Positions 1 through 10,931 of a stretch of 64,000 nucleotides of DNA are shown here, one piece after another. This DNA is from Grammothele lineata (lineage: Eukaryota; Basidiomycota; Agaricomycetes; Polyporales; Polyporaceae), in NCBI GenBank assembly GCA_002150815.3, contig NDFF03000181.1:62001-126000 (forward strand), read 5' to 3'. Position 1 is the first letter of the stretch, and each line of letters starts with the position of its first letter. The notes beneath the pieces are model-generated. The model saw nothing but the letters and a program-made list of their open reading frames with translations, was not told where the DNA came from and did no database searches. Made by a program: the position numbers and the translations under genes.

Positions 1-69
1 AAAAATAGCAGCTCTGACTCGGCATGTTACCCGGGGCTACGTAACCATGTTCCTCATGGGCTGTCCGCA

Positions 70-2040
70 GAATAGCCTCGAGTAATGATCTACGCTCAGC
101 TACGGGGGAGCCCTTGTAAACGTTAATGATCGATCGCGTCACGATGGTGTCGGCCTGTACGTCGAGTTGAGAGCCTACATAGAGAAGGAGTGCTGCTTAC
201 TAGTTCCGGTGACTTGGGTCTGACAGCAATTGATTGCACAGCAAAACTGCGACACACTACCACGCCGCCCTCATGCGGATCGAGTGTAACGACGATTCGA
301 GGTTGATCGTGAATGCTCGGGCGGCCCAGGCGGCGCACATGACCCTACGTCAAATAACGCAGGCGTGTAGCGTGAATGTTAATGAGACAAGGGTGTCACT
401 CAGCTGCACTTGCCATGGGAGGCTCGAAAGAGCGATGTCAAGTGGCGGCTCGATGATGCGTCATGTTCTGAGCGCCCACGTGGCGGCCGGTAGATATCGG
501 ATCTTGATTGAAGCACGCCGTTTTTCGTCCCCGGCAACGTCCGGCCCCGCCGTGCCGGACGCCCCGACGTCTCCCGATGCCCTCTCGTCTGCCTTGCCCA
601 CTTCTTGTGACTTGCGGTCCTGTCTCGTTCCTCACGCTCAAGACACATCCATTTGTTGAATTCGCTTCCTCTCGCACTGAGCCACCTTCTCCGTCAGATT
701 CAGTCCACACAAGCTCTCAAGTCGATGTCTCACTTCGCTCTAGTCGCCACTCGATCTGCCGGGAAACCGTTCTCATCATCGACGTCTGCCTGGTGCATTC
801 CTCCGGAACGGCTAGCGTTTTGGCCACATCCTCTAGCTAGGCTTCAGCCAGGTATGGTCTACTCAAGTGCGCTCACTTCCCACTTCCTCGGTCCAGTCTC
901 ATCGCGACGAGCCACAACACACGTTATCATGGTGGCGGTTCACGCCCTGCTGTAGTACCTGCGGTCTCGATGTTAGCACATAATGCTAGCATCCGCGAGC
1001 GTCAGTGCGGCCGCTGCAGATGGAAGTCTATTCAGACGTCGTACGTACGCTGCTTGATGTTCTGCGCGCTTCAACTCCCCTTGAAAATGCAATTGCCATA
1101 TCCTTGCCTGTCATGTCTATCCTTAGTGCATCGTAATACGACCATATTCTGAACTTCCCTTCGTGCTGAACGTCTTCTTCGTTTACCTGTCGTCAATGGA
1201 GATCTTTCAAGGCGGCTCTAGTGGTATGAGCGCAAGATGCGCTCAAGCGCATCTGTCTCAAAGTGGGGTCCCACATGCGTCCCGGCGGTTTGGGCTCTAT
1301 GCTCTTGAACGTCTTATTCCCGACAAGGGGTGGATTGTGGTTGGTCCGTACGCGTTTCCCAGTGGCAGTACGCCCCACCCCATCCCACCCGCAGCCCTTC
1401 ATACGAAGCTTGAACGTGCCCAATCGCAAGACGACTAGTCCGGACGTGCCACTAGCGATTGCGAACACGAGTCGCGCGCGCGCGGCGCCGTCCGATCTGG
1501 CTACACATTCCATCCTGGTGTGTCGTCCTTGCGCTCCATTCGCTTCTTCGACCAGCGTTGCTAACGCTTCGCGCTACAGCGACACGTACAGCTATGGTAT
1601 CGTGTCAGGAAACGCATCAGCCCTGAACGTCTTCCCCAGCTCGTGAGGACGAGTCGTAGCGGCATGGCGCGCGTCCCGCGAGAAGTGTTGCGCAGCACGC
1701 GACGACAGTGGATGTGGCAGAGTGCACGCGCGCGGTGTTTATACCCAGTGGCTTAGGAAACTCCGCGCACGAGCCGACCGCAGATCGTTCGCGGAGAGCA
1801 TTTCGCGAACACCACGCGTACGTTCACGCTATAAGAAAAAATTCGGTGACGTCGTGGACATCTCTTGGCGCACGTTTTCATCGAACGCGTCTCGCGGGGG
1901 TTCTGACTGCTGGGATGGGCCTATCCTCGCCCTTAGTGTTGTTACAGGCGTTCGTCGTATGCCTCAATGCGTGCGTGCGCCGGGCGTCGCACCACCAGAA
2001 GTTTGGAGGCGCTGTGAGAAGTCTGTACGAGCCATAATTA
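70..2040. repeat. Segmental duplication, left copy (gene-less)
   Basis: No gene is supported here. The segment is colinear with 7165-8915. Shared landmarks in the same order include ATAGCCTCGAGNAANGATCTA (about 70 and 7170), a TCCACACAAGCTNTCAAG stretch (about 703 and 7708), GCTCAAGCGCATC (about 1240 and 8018), and CGCAAGACGACTAG followed by GACGTGCC (about 1424 and 8302). The copies are clearly diverged, with many substitutions and indels, and neither keeps a long open frame. This points to an old duplication of non-coding or long-dead sequence. The extent is approximate because I aligned by eye. Confidence 0.65.
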
Positions 2041-2113
2041 TCAATAGCGCACGCCTCATTGTCTATACAAGAAGATCAACCTCATGAGACCTTGAGAGCA
2101 AAGAAGTTCGATT

Positions 2114-3590
2114 CTAAACGGTACTCTCAATGTCCCACATTTTTCTCTGTGGGCGTACGCCGAACACCATCTCCTCGTTGGCCCCCTCAGATATCCCCTC
2201 GACTTGAACGCTATGATCATCCCTCAGCTCGCCGCCACCAAGTGAGATCACCTTTCGTCTTTCTATAGTTGCAGGCACCACTGACGACATTGCGTACGAG
2301 TCAGTAGTATCCCTGAACTGGATCGTTGCGATGCTTGCGGCCTCGGAGCGCACAATTTCGTCGTGGAATGTGATCTTGAGACAGACCAAAATGATAATGG
2401 CTGTCGGGTAAATGCCCTGTATTCCGTGCAATAGATTATCAGTGCGCGGATGACCGGGATCTAGAAATCGCTTACAATTAAACTGGTTAGCATGTCTATG
2501 ATCACATAGACGCCTCCGTTGTTCACGAGGAAGAGGGAGAGTGTAATAAACTATGGCGTTCCTCTCTTCGTTAGGGCGCATACAGACAGGCAATCAATCG
2601 CTTCGAACGTACCAGGGCAATACAGTACACGGCACCCGATTCAATGATGATAAACAGTACGCTGAAATTCCTTCCTGCGATACCACTTAGATGTCCTTCT
2701 TTCAGTGCGTGCGAATACAGCCTAACGTGTTTAATATAGGTCGAATGCATTATGTCCTTCTGTATGCGATTCAAGGAATGCTTACCAAGCCTTTCGAGAT
2801 ATCATGCCAACGGCATAGAGATTTGAGATGCACGTCAGGGCTCCAAACATTGCAAACCAGACCGTTAGACTGCCCCCAGATAACACCCCTGGCGGTAGCC
2901 GCACCAGAGAAACAGTCATGCCGACTCCGGATACTATCAGGGTAAACAATAGCGATTATTACGTGCAGAAGCAGGAGTACAGAGCCAACTGACCGAGGCC
3001 GCCGGTGATGCATACCAGAGGGAAGACGAGCACCCGCCAGTCTCTTCCCCATAGTATCCACGTTCTCCAGCAGACGATGGAGTCCCCGATGACACACTGC
3101 ACCAGTATCAGCTGTCTATTAATGTAATTACAAAGAGGGAATACCAGTCAACTCACATTCATAATCTCCAGCATGTTCTGAACCCACTGGAGAGGAACCC
3201 CCTGCACGTTGAGAATCGTGAACCCTCCTTCAGTCGCGTGTTGATCAAAAAACGCTATCAAGTCGACTCTGAACACCAGTGCTGCATGAGCGGTGCTAAT
3301 GCAATACATCATCAAGGTGAGTGCAATCATGACGAGGTTTGTGGGGGCCATCCTCATGGAACGTTGCTTTCGGCTACAATACATTGCTCAGCGCAGTAAT
3401 ATGAACAACCACGAGATCGCGGTAAATTACTTACAGCAGGAGATACATTGTTCCACCTGTCAACACAGTGTGTATCCCTAATCGAAGTTCACTCATCCTC
3501 GTTGGTAAACAAGCTACTCAGGTACACACCGTATAGAATTGCCTCGCAGAAAATTGCAACGAAGACCGACTTGGGAAGGGATATGGCCAT
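2114..3590 (-). CDS. Seven-helix membrane protein, Agaricomycete-specific family (8 exons, 352 aa)
   Basis: Joined exons (minus strand): 3590-3530, 3477-3435, 3373-3157, 3096-2994, 2933-2786, 2721-2613, 2550-2476, 2416-2114; all phases close, giving 352 residues. Start is the ATG at 3590 (MAISLPKSVFVAIFCEAILY). Visible landmarks are the helix-rich block MYCISTAHAAL, the AFFDQHATEGG loop, the intracellular-loop motif GDSIVCWRTWILWGRDWR, SNLYAVGMISRKAW, IIESGAVYCIAL, and the last helix GIYPTAIIILVCLK followed by a polar tail of about 90 residues. This pattern is common to an unnamed, expanded family of polypore membrane proteins; the substrate or ligand is unknown. One donor is the weaker GTCAGT (intron 2993-2934). 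Same strand as the DUF6534 gene upstream at 4.6-6.8 kb. I see no frameshift or stop, so the gene looks intact. Confidence 0.85.
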
Positions 3591-4556
3591 GGTAAGAAAG
3601 CGGGAACTATACGCGGATGAACAACACTGCAGAGAAATCTCTGAAATCATCTTCATACATCAGGTGTACAAGACATGCAATCATGTGATGAATACGTACA
3701 GCCGCCGCTAAGAAGAGACACGCGCAGAAGTCTTTAGGAAGGGCGGGAGGGAACTCGGATATTCAGGCGTGGAGGAAAGATTAGTTCAACCTCAGTGCAT
3801 GAGTTTATATACTCTCCTTCAACTGATAGCATACCGATCATCAGTGGAACTTCTAACTCTAATGAAAGATGGCTTTACTACGAAATCAGATAGACGCTTT
3901 CAATGTCGACACTTTCCCTACTTGATTATCATTCACCCAACAGTTTCTGATTGGTATGACGATATACATGTCCGAATTTGACTGCTAACGCACACGCTGT
4001 TCTTTGGCTCGGAAACTATACTGCTCAAAAGTCCTTTCACACTGAAGGGGTTCTCGGAGAACTAGTTTGAACCCATTGCCACGAGAGGAACATAGAGCTG
4101 TGAATCACTGAATGAGCATGTCGATCATCATACCACAACCTCATCATCTGTTTGTTACTTGCCATATGGTGTGGATACTTCTCTGCTACTTCTGCCAAAT
4201 TCAATGTCGAATATATTGAGTTTGGGCGATTACGATAAATAGGACGTCTTCTATGCTTCCATACAGACAGCGCAGTCCAAAGAAGCTCAGGTCGCATGTA
4301 GGCAGAAGTCCTGCCACGAACAAATCATCACCGGTGAGAAAAATGAGTTACTTCGCGTAACCTAGGTATGGAAAGCGGTTTCCTTGAATCTTTTGCAACA
4401 AGCACGCGGAGCATAGCGTTTAAATTATACTGAGACGAAGCAATGTGTACATTCCACCCCCTGTCCATTACACGACGTTGGGACACCAAAGCGTAGCGCC
4501 CTTTTCTAAGCTGTCCTGCTGTTAGCTTCGAGAGCCGTACCTGTACCGTTAGAGTT
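3591..4556. other. Intergenic, no supported gene
   Basis: Spacer between two minus-strand membrane-protein genes. Short open frames exist on both strands, but none has a recognisable domain, a consistent splice pattern or family resemblance. It should hold the promoter of the gene starting at 3590 and the terminator of the gene ending at 4557; I could not pick out a convincing TATA box or poly(A) signal. Confidence 0.5.
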
Positions 4557-6770
4557 TCACTGATCGCATCTCATCGCTTTGTCGCGCGTTAATATGCTGT
4601 CGCCGCTCGAGCCAGATACGGTCTGGTCCTCGTCGACCTTTGTCGCCACCTTAATATCGATCATCTCCTCCGGGCCCTGGGACGGATGCAACGTAGTGAG
4701 CGCCGCACATCACTACTCCGATGGCGGGGAGAAAGCTTATAGAGAATGTACGACTTACCTGAGGAACGTGCCAGCGCTCGACCTTGGCAAGGTGGTTCGC
4801 GCGTGCGATAATGTGCCGCCCGTAGCGACTGTTGTCGACGATGTCCATGTTGTTGCTGGCGAAGAGCGTGCGGGAGTTGAGCCTGGAAACGAGAGTAAAG
4901 ACGACGATAACGGCGAGACGACGATGAGGCGTACACGCTGAGTAGACTGTTCGTCTCGACTAGGGCCAGGGATGAAAAGGGCCAGGCATTAGCTGAGGTC
5001 AGACGGCCGTATATCAGACCAACATACCTCGAATAGCAATGAGATAGATGATTGCCCACCAGAGAGTGCGAGGGATTGCCAGGATCTAAGGAGCGGATGA
5101 GCAACGTGGTCTCTCATTGATAGAAAGAGGGCACATACGAGCACAAGGCCCACGAAGTCGAGTATCCTACAATATGTCATGAGTCAAACACCCGGAGGGA
5201 GAAACGAGTGAGTGGTACGGTAGCTCACAGATTGACAAGTCCTAAGTGAGGATCGATCTCAGCGCCTCAGTCGGAGGTCAGAAGGAGCGATACGCACCAG
5301 TGTTGACTACGTACAGCACGACTATCGTAAGCCACGATCCGTCCCTGACAAGCCATAAAAGATATGTCATAAGGCACCCTACGGCTGTCTGTGAATGTGT
5401 ACTACGCACGATGCGCTTCCTTTGCGGCTTGCTCGCAAGACGGTGAGGAGTGAAATCGAGAGTGTAGCATCTACCAACGTCGAAGTGGCTGTTGCAGCAA
5501 TAGGGAACATCTATCAATCGAATTAAGTGGTAAAACTCTGAATCGTTGTAGTGGTTGCTTACTGGGCGATCGGTCACGACGAAGTCCAAGCTTCCAGATA
5601 TGAAGCTGTACGGGTAAATGTTAGGGCGACAGACCACGTTCACTTCTAAACGACGCGCTTACCCCTTGACGGAGAAGCCTTCCATCAACGCGGCGTGAGA
5701 CTATGGAGGCTTCCAGCTCCGGGATAAACGCACCTGTGCAGAAGACTATGTGTGGCCGACATACAAGTTAGCGACGAAGAATTATACGCCGATTGAGGGG
5801 AGTCGACGTACCCAACTTCGTGATGCAGAACAATATCTACCCACATCCTTCAGCGATAATGCGCAATTCAGAGGATCTCGGCCGTACTCACAGTGAACGC
5901 TGAGAGGACCTTATAATGGAATGAAACTATAGAGAATGAGAAGGAATTTGAGACGCATAAGGATGTCCCTACTAAGTGAGAGTCTCTTGATGAAGAAGCT
6001 GACAGAACACATCAGCGTCATTCCGCGAGCGAGAAAGCAAGTCTCACAATTGGCAGCCGCAAGTGATCGCTGCCTGGATCGCAGTTGTTCGAATACTATG
6101 AGCGAGATATTCGTGAGTTGGTGCCGAAAATGCTCACCCCAATGAGTGGTACCAGCTATCGGAGGCGATAGATGGCGATCAGAAACGACTGAGAAAGCGG
6201 GTTACCAGGAGACGCACATTGAGAGACCTGCCACCAACAATGTGAGATCACATCTTTGGAGCTCAGAGGAAGGCGCAAGTACATACCATACTGATTTGGT
6301 GAGCGCCGTTGGATCCGAGTAGCCGGAAACTAGATAGTGGTACCTGAAGGGAGGTAAGTAAGGATGTGAGAAGATCTGTTGTAGAATGCTCACGCCTGAT
6401 GCATAGTGAGGACGACATGGAAGGTCTCCAATACTCTGAGTACGATGTGTCAAATGAGACACCGTAACTAGGCGAGAGAGGAACGAGAATAGCACGAACA
6501 GCAAAATCGCAACCTGATATATGCCAACGAGTATCAGCGGCGCAGTCTCAAGAAGAACCGCCATACCATACTGCGAAACAGCGGCTCATCATTTGAGCGC
6601 TGGCGGAAGTAGCGATAGACCTGGTGAGCGAAGGTGCCGTATAGCCTGCCACTCGAATAGTCAGTATCGACTCGTATCGCAGGAGGGTATGCTTACACGA
6701 GGCTAACGAATACCCCTAGAAGCAAGGCGCCAAATGTGCTATCAAGACCAGGAACTGGAGGAAGAGGCAT
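4557..6770 (-). CDS. DUF6534-type polytopic membrane protein (many small exons)
   Basis: The proposed start is the ATG at 6770 (MPLPPVPGLDSTFGALLLGV), close to the start of the 13.4 kb gene. Successive minus-strand exons give LYGTFAHQVYRYFRQRS, VAILLVLETFHVVLTMHQA, YHYLVSGYSDPTALTKSVW, SLN, LVPLIG, AAITCGCQFFIKRLSL, ISFHYKVLSAFT, AFIPELEASIVSRRVDGR, FISGSLDFVVTDRP, DGSWLTIVVLYVVNTG and TNSLLSVLNSRTLFASNN, and a polar tail to a TGA at 4557. The order matches the DUF6534 fold (about seven helices, hallmark YxxNTG and SVLNSR motifs). I first read it as a pseudogene because of a TAG after YRLR near 6170, but a 63-nt GTGCGT...CGATAG intron removes it and lines the exons up with the paralogue. A few junctions are less certain. 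Molecular function is unknown. Confidence 0.7.
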
Positions 6771-7164
6771 TGCATTGGAAACTGAGGTCTTCGTCCCGTT
6801 CATGGTGTTCGAGCAGGGAGAGGTACGAGTGTATCTGCGCAGGCCGGTTCTCTACTGCCGACTTAATATTCGGCTGGATCCTTGATGGATGGATGGACGT
6901 CGAGCGAGATACCCGGCGAGCGCGGTGGAAGAACCGCTCTCTAATAGGTGATCCGTGGAGACCAGCACGCTACAACGATCTCACTCCGAGCGAGCTGTGT
7001 GTCTGAACTGAACACCATCTTGCTCTTCGCGCGATTACCGCCGCTGGGTGATCGCGCCGAGGTAGCCGCGGAAAGTTGGAAGGGGCAAGTTAGCGCACTC
7101 ATGAAACCGACCATTCTGGGGAATGTTGTTCGGAGATACGTACCACAATTCCCATGGCGTACCC
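6771..7164. other. Intergenic, no supported gene
   Basis: Region upstream of the membrane-protein gene starting at 6770; probably its promoter. A short GATGGATGGATGG run lies at about 6882-6897. Nothing else is recognisable. Confidence 0.45.
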
Positions 7165-8915
7165 ACGGGATAGCCTCGAGCAACGATCTATGTTGTGCTG
7201 ACACCTGAGGGACTCGCAGAAATGGTGCTCCGGAAGAGCCTCATGATCGATGCAGTGACCAGTCACAAGGCGGGCTGCACGGCAGGTGTGACGACTGTGA
7301 GCTCTACGAGTACACTGAAAACGTGTATGGTTTATGAGCCTAGAAACCTGATACGCATTGCGTGTGATTGACGTTAGGAGGTTATTTTCCGGAGACACCT
7401 GTTGCGGTGCGTGAGCGAGAGACTCGAACGAGCGCGTCTGTTTGCGATGCGTTCTAAGCGTCCACGTGGTAGCCCCGGCCGCTGCCAGATCTGGATCAGC
7501 ACATGACGTGCTCGGTCCGGGCCGGCAATAATGCCTAATGCCGATGTCTCCGAGTCGACTCAGTATCTTCTTCTTTGCCCACTCGCGTCCACTGCCTGTC
7601 ACCAACTGTGGTGTCCTTTGCATCTTGTTCATCACGTTCAAGATACGCTGCCTTTTAAGACGGCATCCTCTCACGTCCAACCACCGTCTTGATCGGATAC
7701 AATCCACACAAGCTTTCAAGCTGGCGCCTCACCTCATGGTTCCGGTCGCCATTCAGTCCACCCGGCGGCTGTGAAGGCAGCTGCTATCGAGAGTGGTTCG
7801 TCCAAATTACGCTGCAGGTACACTGTCTGGCCCGCGCGGCCTGCATGCTTTTTCCCTTGTGGGTGCACGTGCACCTGCTGTCCTTGTGCGTACCATACCC
7901 ATTGCTCACGCGTCGTAATATCATCTTGTTATGGACCTCTTTTCCTTTGCGATATCTAGTATATGCTTAATCATCCCTTGTCTACAGGTACGGCACTAGT
8001 GGTCTGGGTGCCCGATCCGCTCAAGCGCATCCGTCGCACAGTGGTTCGCATCTAAACCTCGCCCACCGGCTCATGCGACCATCCTTCATGGGGCGCGCTA
8101 GCGCAAAATTTCCACGTATTCTTCACACCGTTCCACTCTCGGAACCCCGTATGCGATCCGGACTTGTGAACTATCTATCCACTTGGACACCCTGTTCTCG
8201 ACAGGGGGCGATTTGTGGTTGGCCCGCATTTACTTTCCAGGGAGCAGTACAGCCTTCCTCACCACTCCCACAGCCCCTCAGACAGAACTATGTTGCCCCC
8301 ATCGCAAGACGACTAGCCTAGACGTGCCGCTACCCATTGCGAACACAGGTTGCGCGTGGGGCGCTGTCCTACCGGACTGCACTTCGCTCCCGGTGCGTCG
8401 CCCTTGGGTCCTATCCCCTTCATCGGCGCCGACTTCACTAACTCTTCGCGCTGCATTGACGCGTAGAGCCACGGTGTCGCGCCTGGGATCGCGTTCGCAC
8501 AGAGCGTCTTCACCTGCTCACAACGGCCTCGTAGCAACATCTCACATGCGTCGCGCGAGAGGTGCTGCGCGGGGCGCAATGACGGTGCGCGTGGTGGAAT
8601 GCACGCGCGCAGTGTTTGTGCCCAGTGATTCAATGATTCAAAAGAGTCCGCGCACGCGGCGTTCGCGGGCTGTTCGCGGAGGACACTTCGCGTACCCGCG
8701 CGTACGTTCCCGCCAGAACAAAGGATTCGATGACGTCATAGAGACGTCTCGGTGCACGTTGTCGTCCAACGCGCCCCTCGCGCGTTCCGATGCTAAGATG
8801 GACCTATAGTCGCCCATAATGTTACACATGTGCGTCGCATGCCTGGACGCGTGTGCGACGGTCTCGCGCCACTCGGATTCTGGAAACGCTCTGAGGAGGC
8901 GCACGGACATGTCGC
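7165..8915. repeat. Segmental duplication, right copy (gene-less)
   Basis: Same-orientation homologue of 70-2040, described there. The two copies bracket the two minus-strand membrane-protein genes, so the ancestral event was a direct duplication of a roughly 2 kb block, either around those genes or together with them. No conserved open frame survives between the copies, which argues against a shared protein-coding gene here. Confidence 0.65.
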
Positions 8916-9122
8916 TTGATCGCCAGAAACGGTGCTATTGATACAGTATACATGAGCTATGGATACAGTGTATGTGAGTGGACGAACGTAGTACATGTAG
9001 CGGGAATCGATCTAAGAAAGGATGGAAGACATATGTGCCGCGCCATTAGATCGTGTAAGCGTACAATAGCAGCAGGAAACCCAGAATAGATAGCCCGAGC
9101 CACTCACAACGCTCGGCTGCAT

Positions 9123-10931
9123 CTACACGCTCAACCCTGCACCGGAGTTGTCGCCTGAAGAGCTCCCTTCCTTCGGTGTATCCGAAGGCAGAGACTCCAG
9201 TGCCGCGGGAGTGTCGCTGAACCCAGCATTTATGGCCCACTCGCGGAAGCGCCGAGTCGGAGAAGGAGTAACGAGGGTCCTGGCTGTCGGTGAGTCGACC
9301 GTGGGCGTTGTGAAGCCGGACGCCGCGACCAGCTCGGGAGTCGGCTCCGTGGATGGGACGGGGGAGTGCGCAGGTCCCAAGTCGTTAGGGAGAGAAAGGT
9401 CGTTGTTGTTGTAGTAGTTGACGAACTGGTTGGGCGGAGGGGCATCCAAGCCAAACGGATCAAAAGGCGGGAGCGGGTCCGTGGGCAGGTTGGGCGAAGC
9501 CATGGCACCCTCAGGAGGAATCATGGGCAGGGTGAAGTCGAGGTCGGAGAGGGTATGAAGGTCGATCCCGGCGTCGTAGAAACCACCAGCGAAGTCAGGT
9601 GGCGGCATCGCCGCTGGGAGCTGCGGGACGGGCGAGACGTTGCTCAGATCATCAGTGAAGTCTTGAGCGAACTCCCCGCTGTAAGTGTTGTACTGTCCCG
9701 CGTCCGCGTCAGGAACCATGTCGAATGGGCGAGCGACAGAGGCGGGTAGTGCGAAGACTTCGTCTAGGTCGGGGTTGGGCATCGCGAAAGCGGCGTTATC
9801 AAAGGAAGCGTTGTCGAACAAGAGCTCCTGAGAGAAGTCGTGCCGCGCGCTGTAAAGAGGATCGTGGACGGCGTAAGATGTCTGGGGAAGGCCACCCTGT
9901 TGGATCGCCGAGTTAGGAATTTGGGCCGCAGAGGGAAACGAAGGATGCAGAATGTGGCGTTCCGAAGGCGGCGGGAAGTAGGGCTGCGGAGGTGGTGGGG
10001 CCTGCTGGGTGGGGACGTCAATCGACTGGTGGGCTAGAGGCATCTGTGGAGGAGGTACCTGAGGGACCGGGGGAGCAAAGGTCGGCGGGCGCTGAACATG
10101 GTTCCGCAACGAAGATAGCTGCTGGTCGAGCAAAGCGCGCTGAGCGCCGTCTAGATCGAAGATGTTGACAAGGACGGGGAATGCGACTACTTGAGGCGAG
10201 GGAGCGATGGGAAAAGGGGGAGGATTGGCCTTCGCGGTGGCCATTGAGGTAGGAGCCGTGTTTGTCGCGATAGTTGATGGAGCGAGGTCCAGAGTCGTGC
10301 CGCCCTGGGGAGCGACGAAGTCTTCCGGACAGCGCTGCCAGATAGGGACATGGAAAGTGGGGTCGTAGGAGACGTACTGCCCGCGCCCTTTCCGCGGCGC
10401 CTTCTCGGGATGGAGACGCCACTTGCAATTGCGGGCTACACCGTGGTCTCTCAGGTAGGCATATCGCTGCGCATACACGCCACAGTACGCGCACTGTATC
10501 GTGTCGTGAGCTAGATGACACCTCTCCATATGCTGCCGGAGGTCCTTGTGCAGTTCCTTGTAATGACGGCAGCCTTTCCAAAGGCAGATCCCCAGGACGT
10601 GTCGAGGGAGGTCTACGCCGTGATCAACCTTCATGTGCACGAGCCACATAAGAAACCCTGTGATGGTCGACTCCTCCGAGCAGAGTTCGTCTGAGCGCAT
10701 GACGTACCCGCAGTCGCCATCCCACTGGCAGACTACCTCAGTCCCCCGCATGGGGATGTCGTCCTGAGGTCTCGTTTGAGGCTCAGGGCGTTGGCTCTCA
10801 CTCCCTTTGGCAGAGCCGCGGCCGCGGCGACGGCGCTGCTGGTGGTTGTGTTCTTCACTGTGGTCGTCGTTGCCACCGTCTCCATCCACAGTCAGGATCT
10901 TGAGCGCAAAAGAGCTCGTCGCTGGTGCCAT
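9123..10931 (-). CDS. Three-finger C2H2-like zinc-finger protein, putative transcription factor (602 aa)
   Basis: A single long open frame with no intron needed. Near the N-terminus is a basic run (QQRRRRGRGS, residues 31-40), then three Cys/His units: C68-x5-C74...H99-x4-H104 with a long insertion; C116-x4-C121-x12-H134-x4-H139, the canonical GLI/ZIC-like spacing (CLWKGC); and C147-x2-C150-x12-H163-x5-C169, a C2HC variant. The CxWxxC form of the first two resembles the GLI/ZIC superfamily. Residues about 230 onward are low-complexity, rich in Pro, Ala, Ser and Asp, with acidic patches, like a trans-activation region. DNA binding and nuclear location are inferred from the fingers. It lies 14 kb downstream of the PKS on the same strand, so a regulatory link is only possible. 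The start at 10931 is the first ATG; an upstream non-coding exon cannot be excluded. Confidence 0.85.
   Translation of the reverse strand: MAPATSSFALKILTVDGDGGNDDHSEEHNHQQRRRRGRGSAKGSESQRPEPQTRPQDDIPMRGTEVVCQWDGDCGYVMRSDELCSEESTITGFLMWLVHMKVDHGVDLPRHVLGICLWKGCRHYKELHKDLRQHMERCHLAHDTIQCAYCGVYAQRYAYLRDHGVARNCKWRLHPEKAPRKGRGQYVSYDPTFHVPIWQRCPEDFVAPQGGTTLDLAPSTIATNTAPTSMATAKANPPPFPIAPSPQVVAFPVLVNIFDLDGAQRALLDQQLSSLRNHVQRPPTFAPPVPQVPPPQMPLAHQSIDVPTQQAPPPPQPYFPPPSERHILHPSFPSAAQIPNSAIQQGGLPQTSYAVHDPLYSARHDFSQELLFDNASFDNAAFAMPNPDLDEVFALPASVARPFDMVPDADAGQYNTYSGEFAQDFTDDLSNVSPVPQLPAAMPPPDFAGGFYDAGIDLHTLSDLDFTLPMIPPEGAMASPNLPTDPLPPFDPFGLDAPPPNQFVNYYNNNDLSLPNDLGPAHSPVPSTEPTPELVAASGFTTPTVDSPTARTLVTPSPTRRFREWAINAGFSDTPAALESLPSDTPKEGSSSGDNSGAGLSV

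Noticed and set aside
6100..6270. Frameshift and TAG stops in the 4.6-6.8 kb DUF6534 gene
   Set aside because: A 63-nt GTGCGT...CGATAG intron removes them and gives exons (SLN, LVPLIG) matching the 13.4-kb paralogue, so I do not call it a pseudogene.
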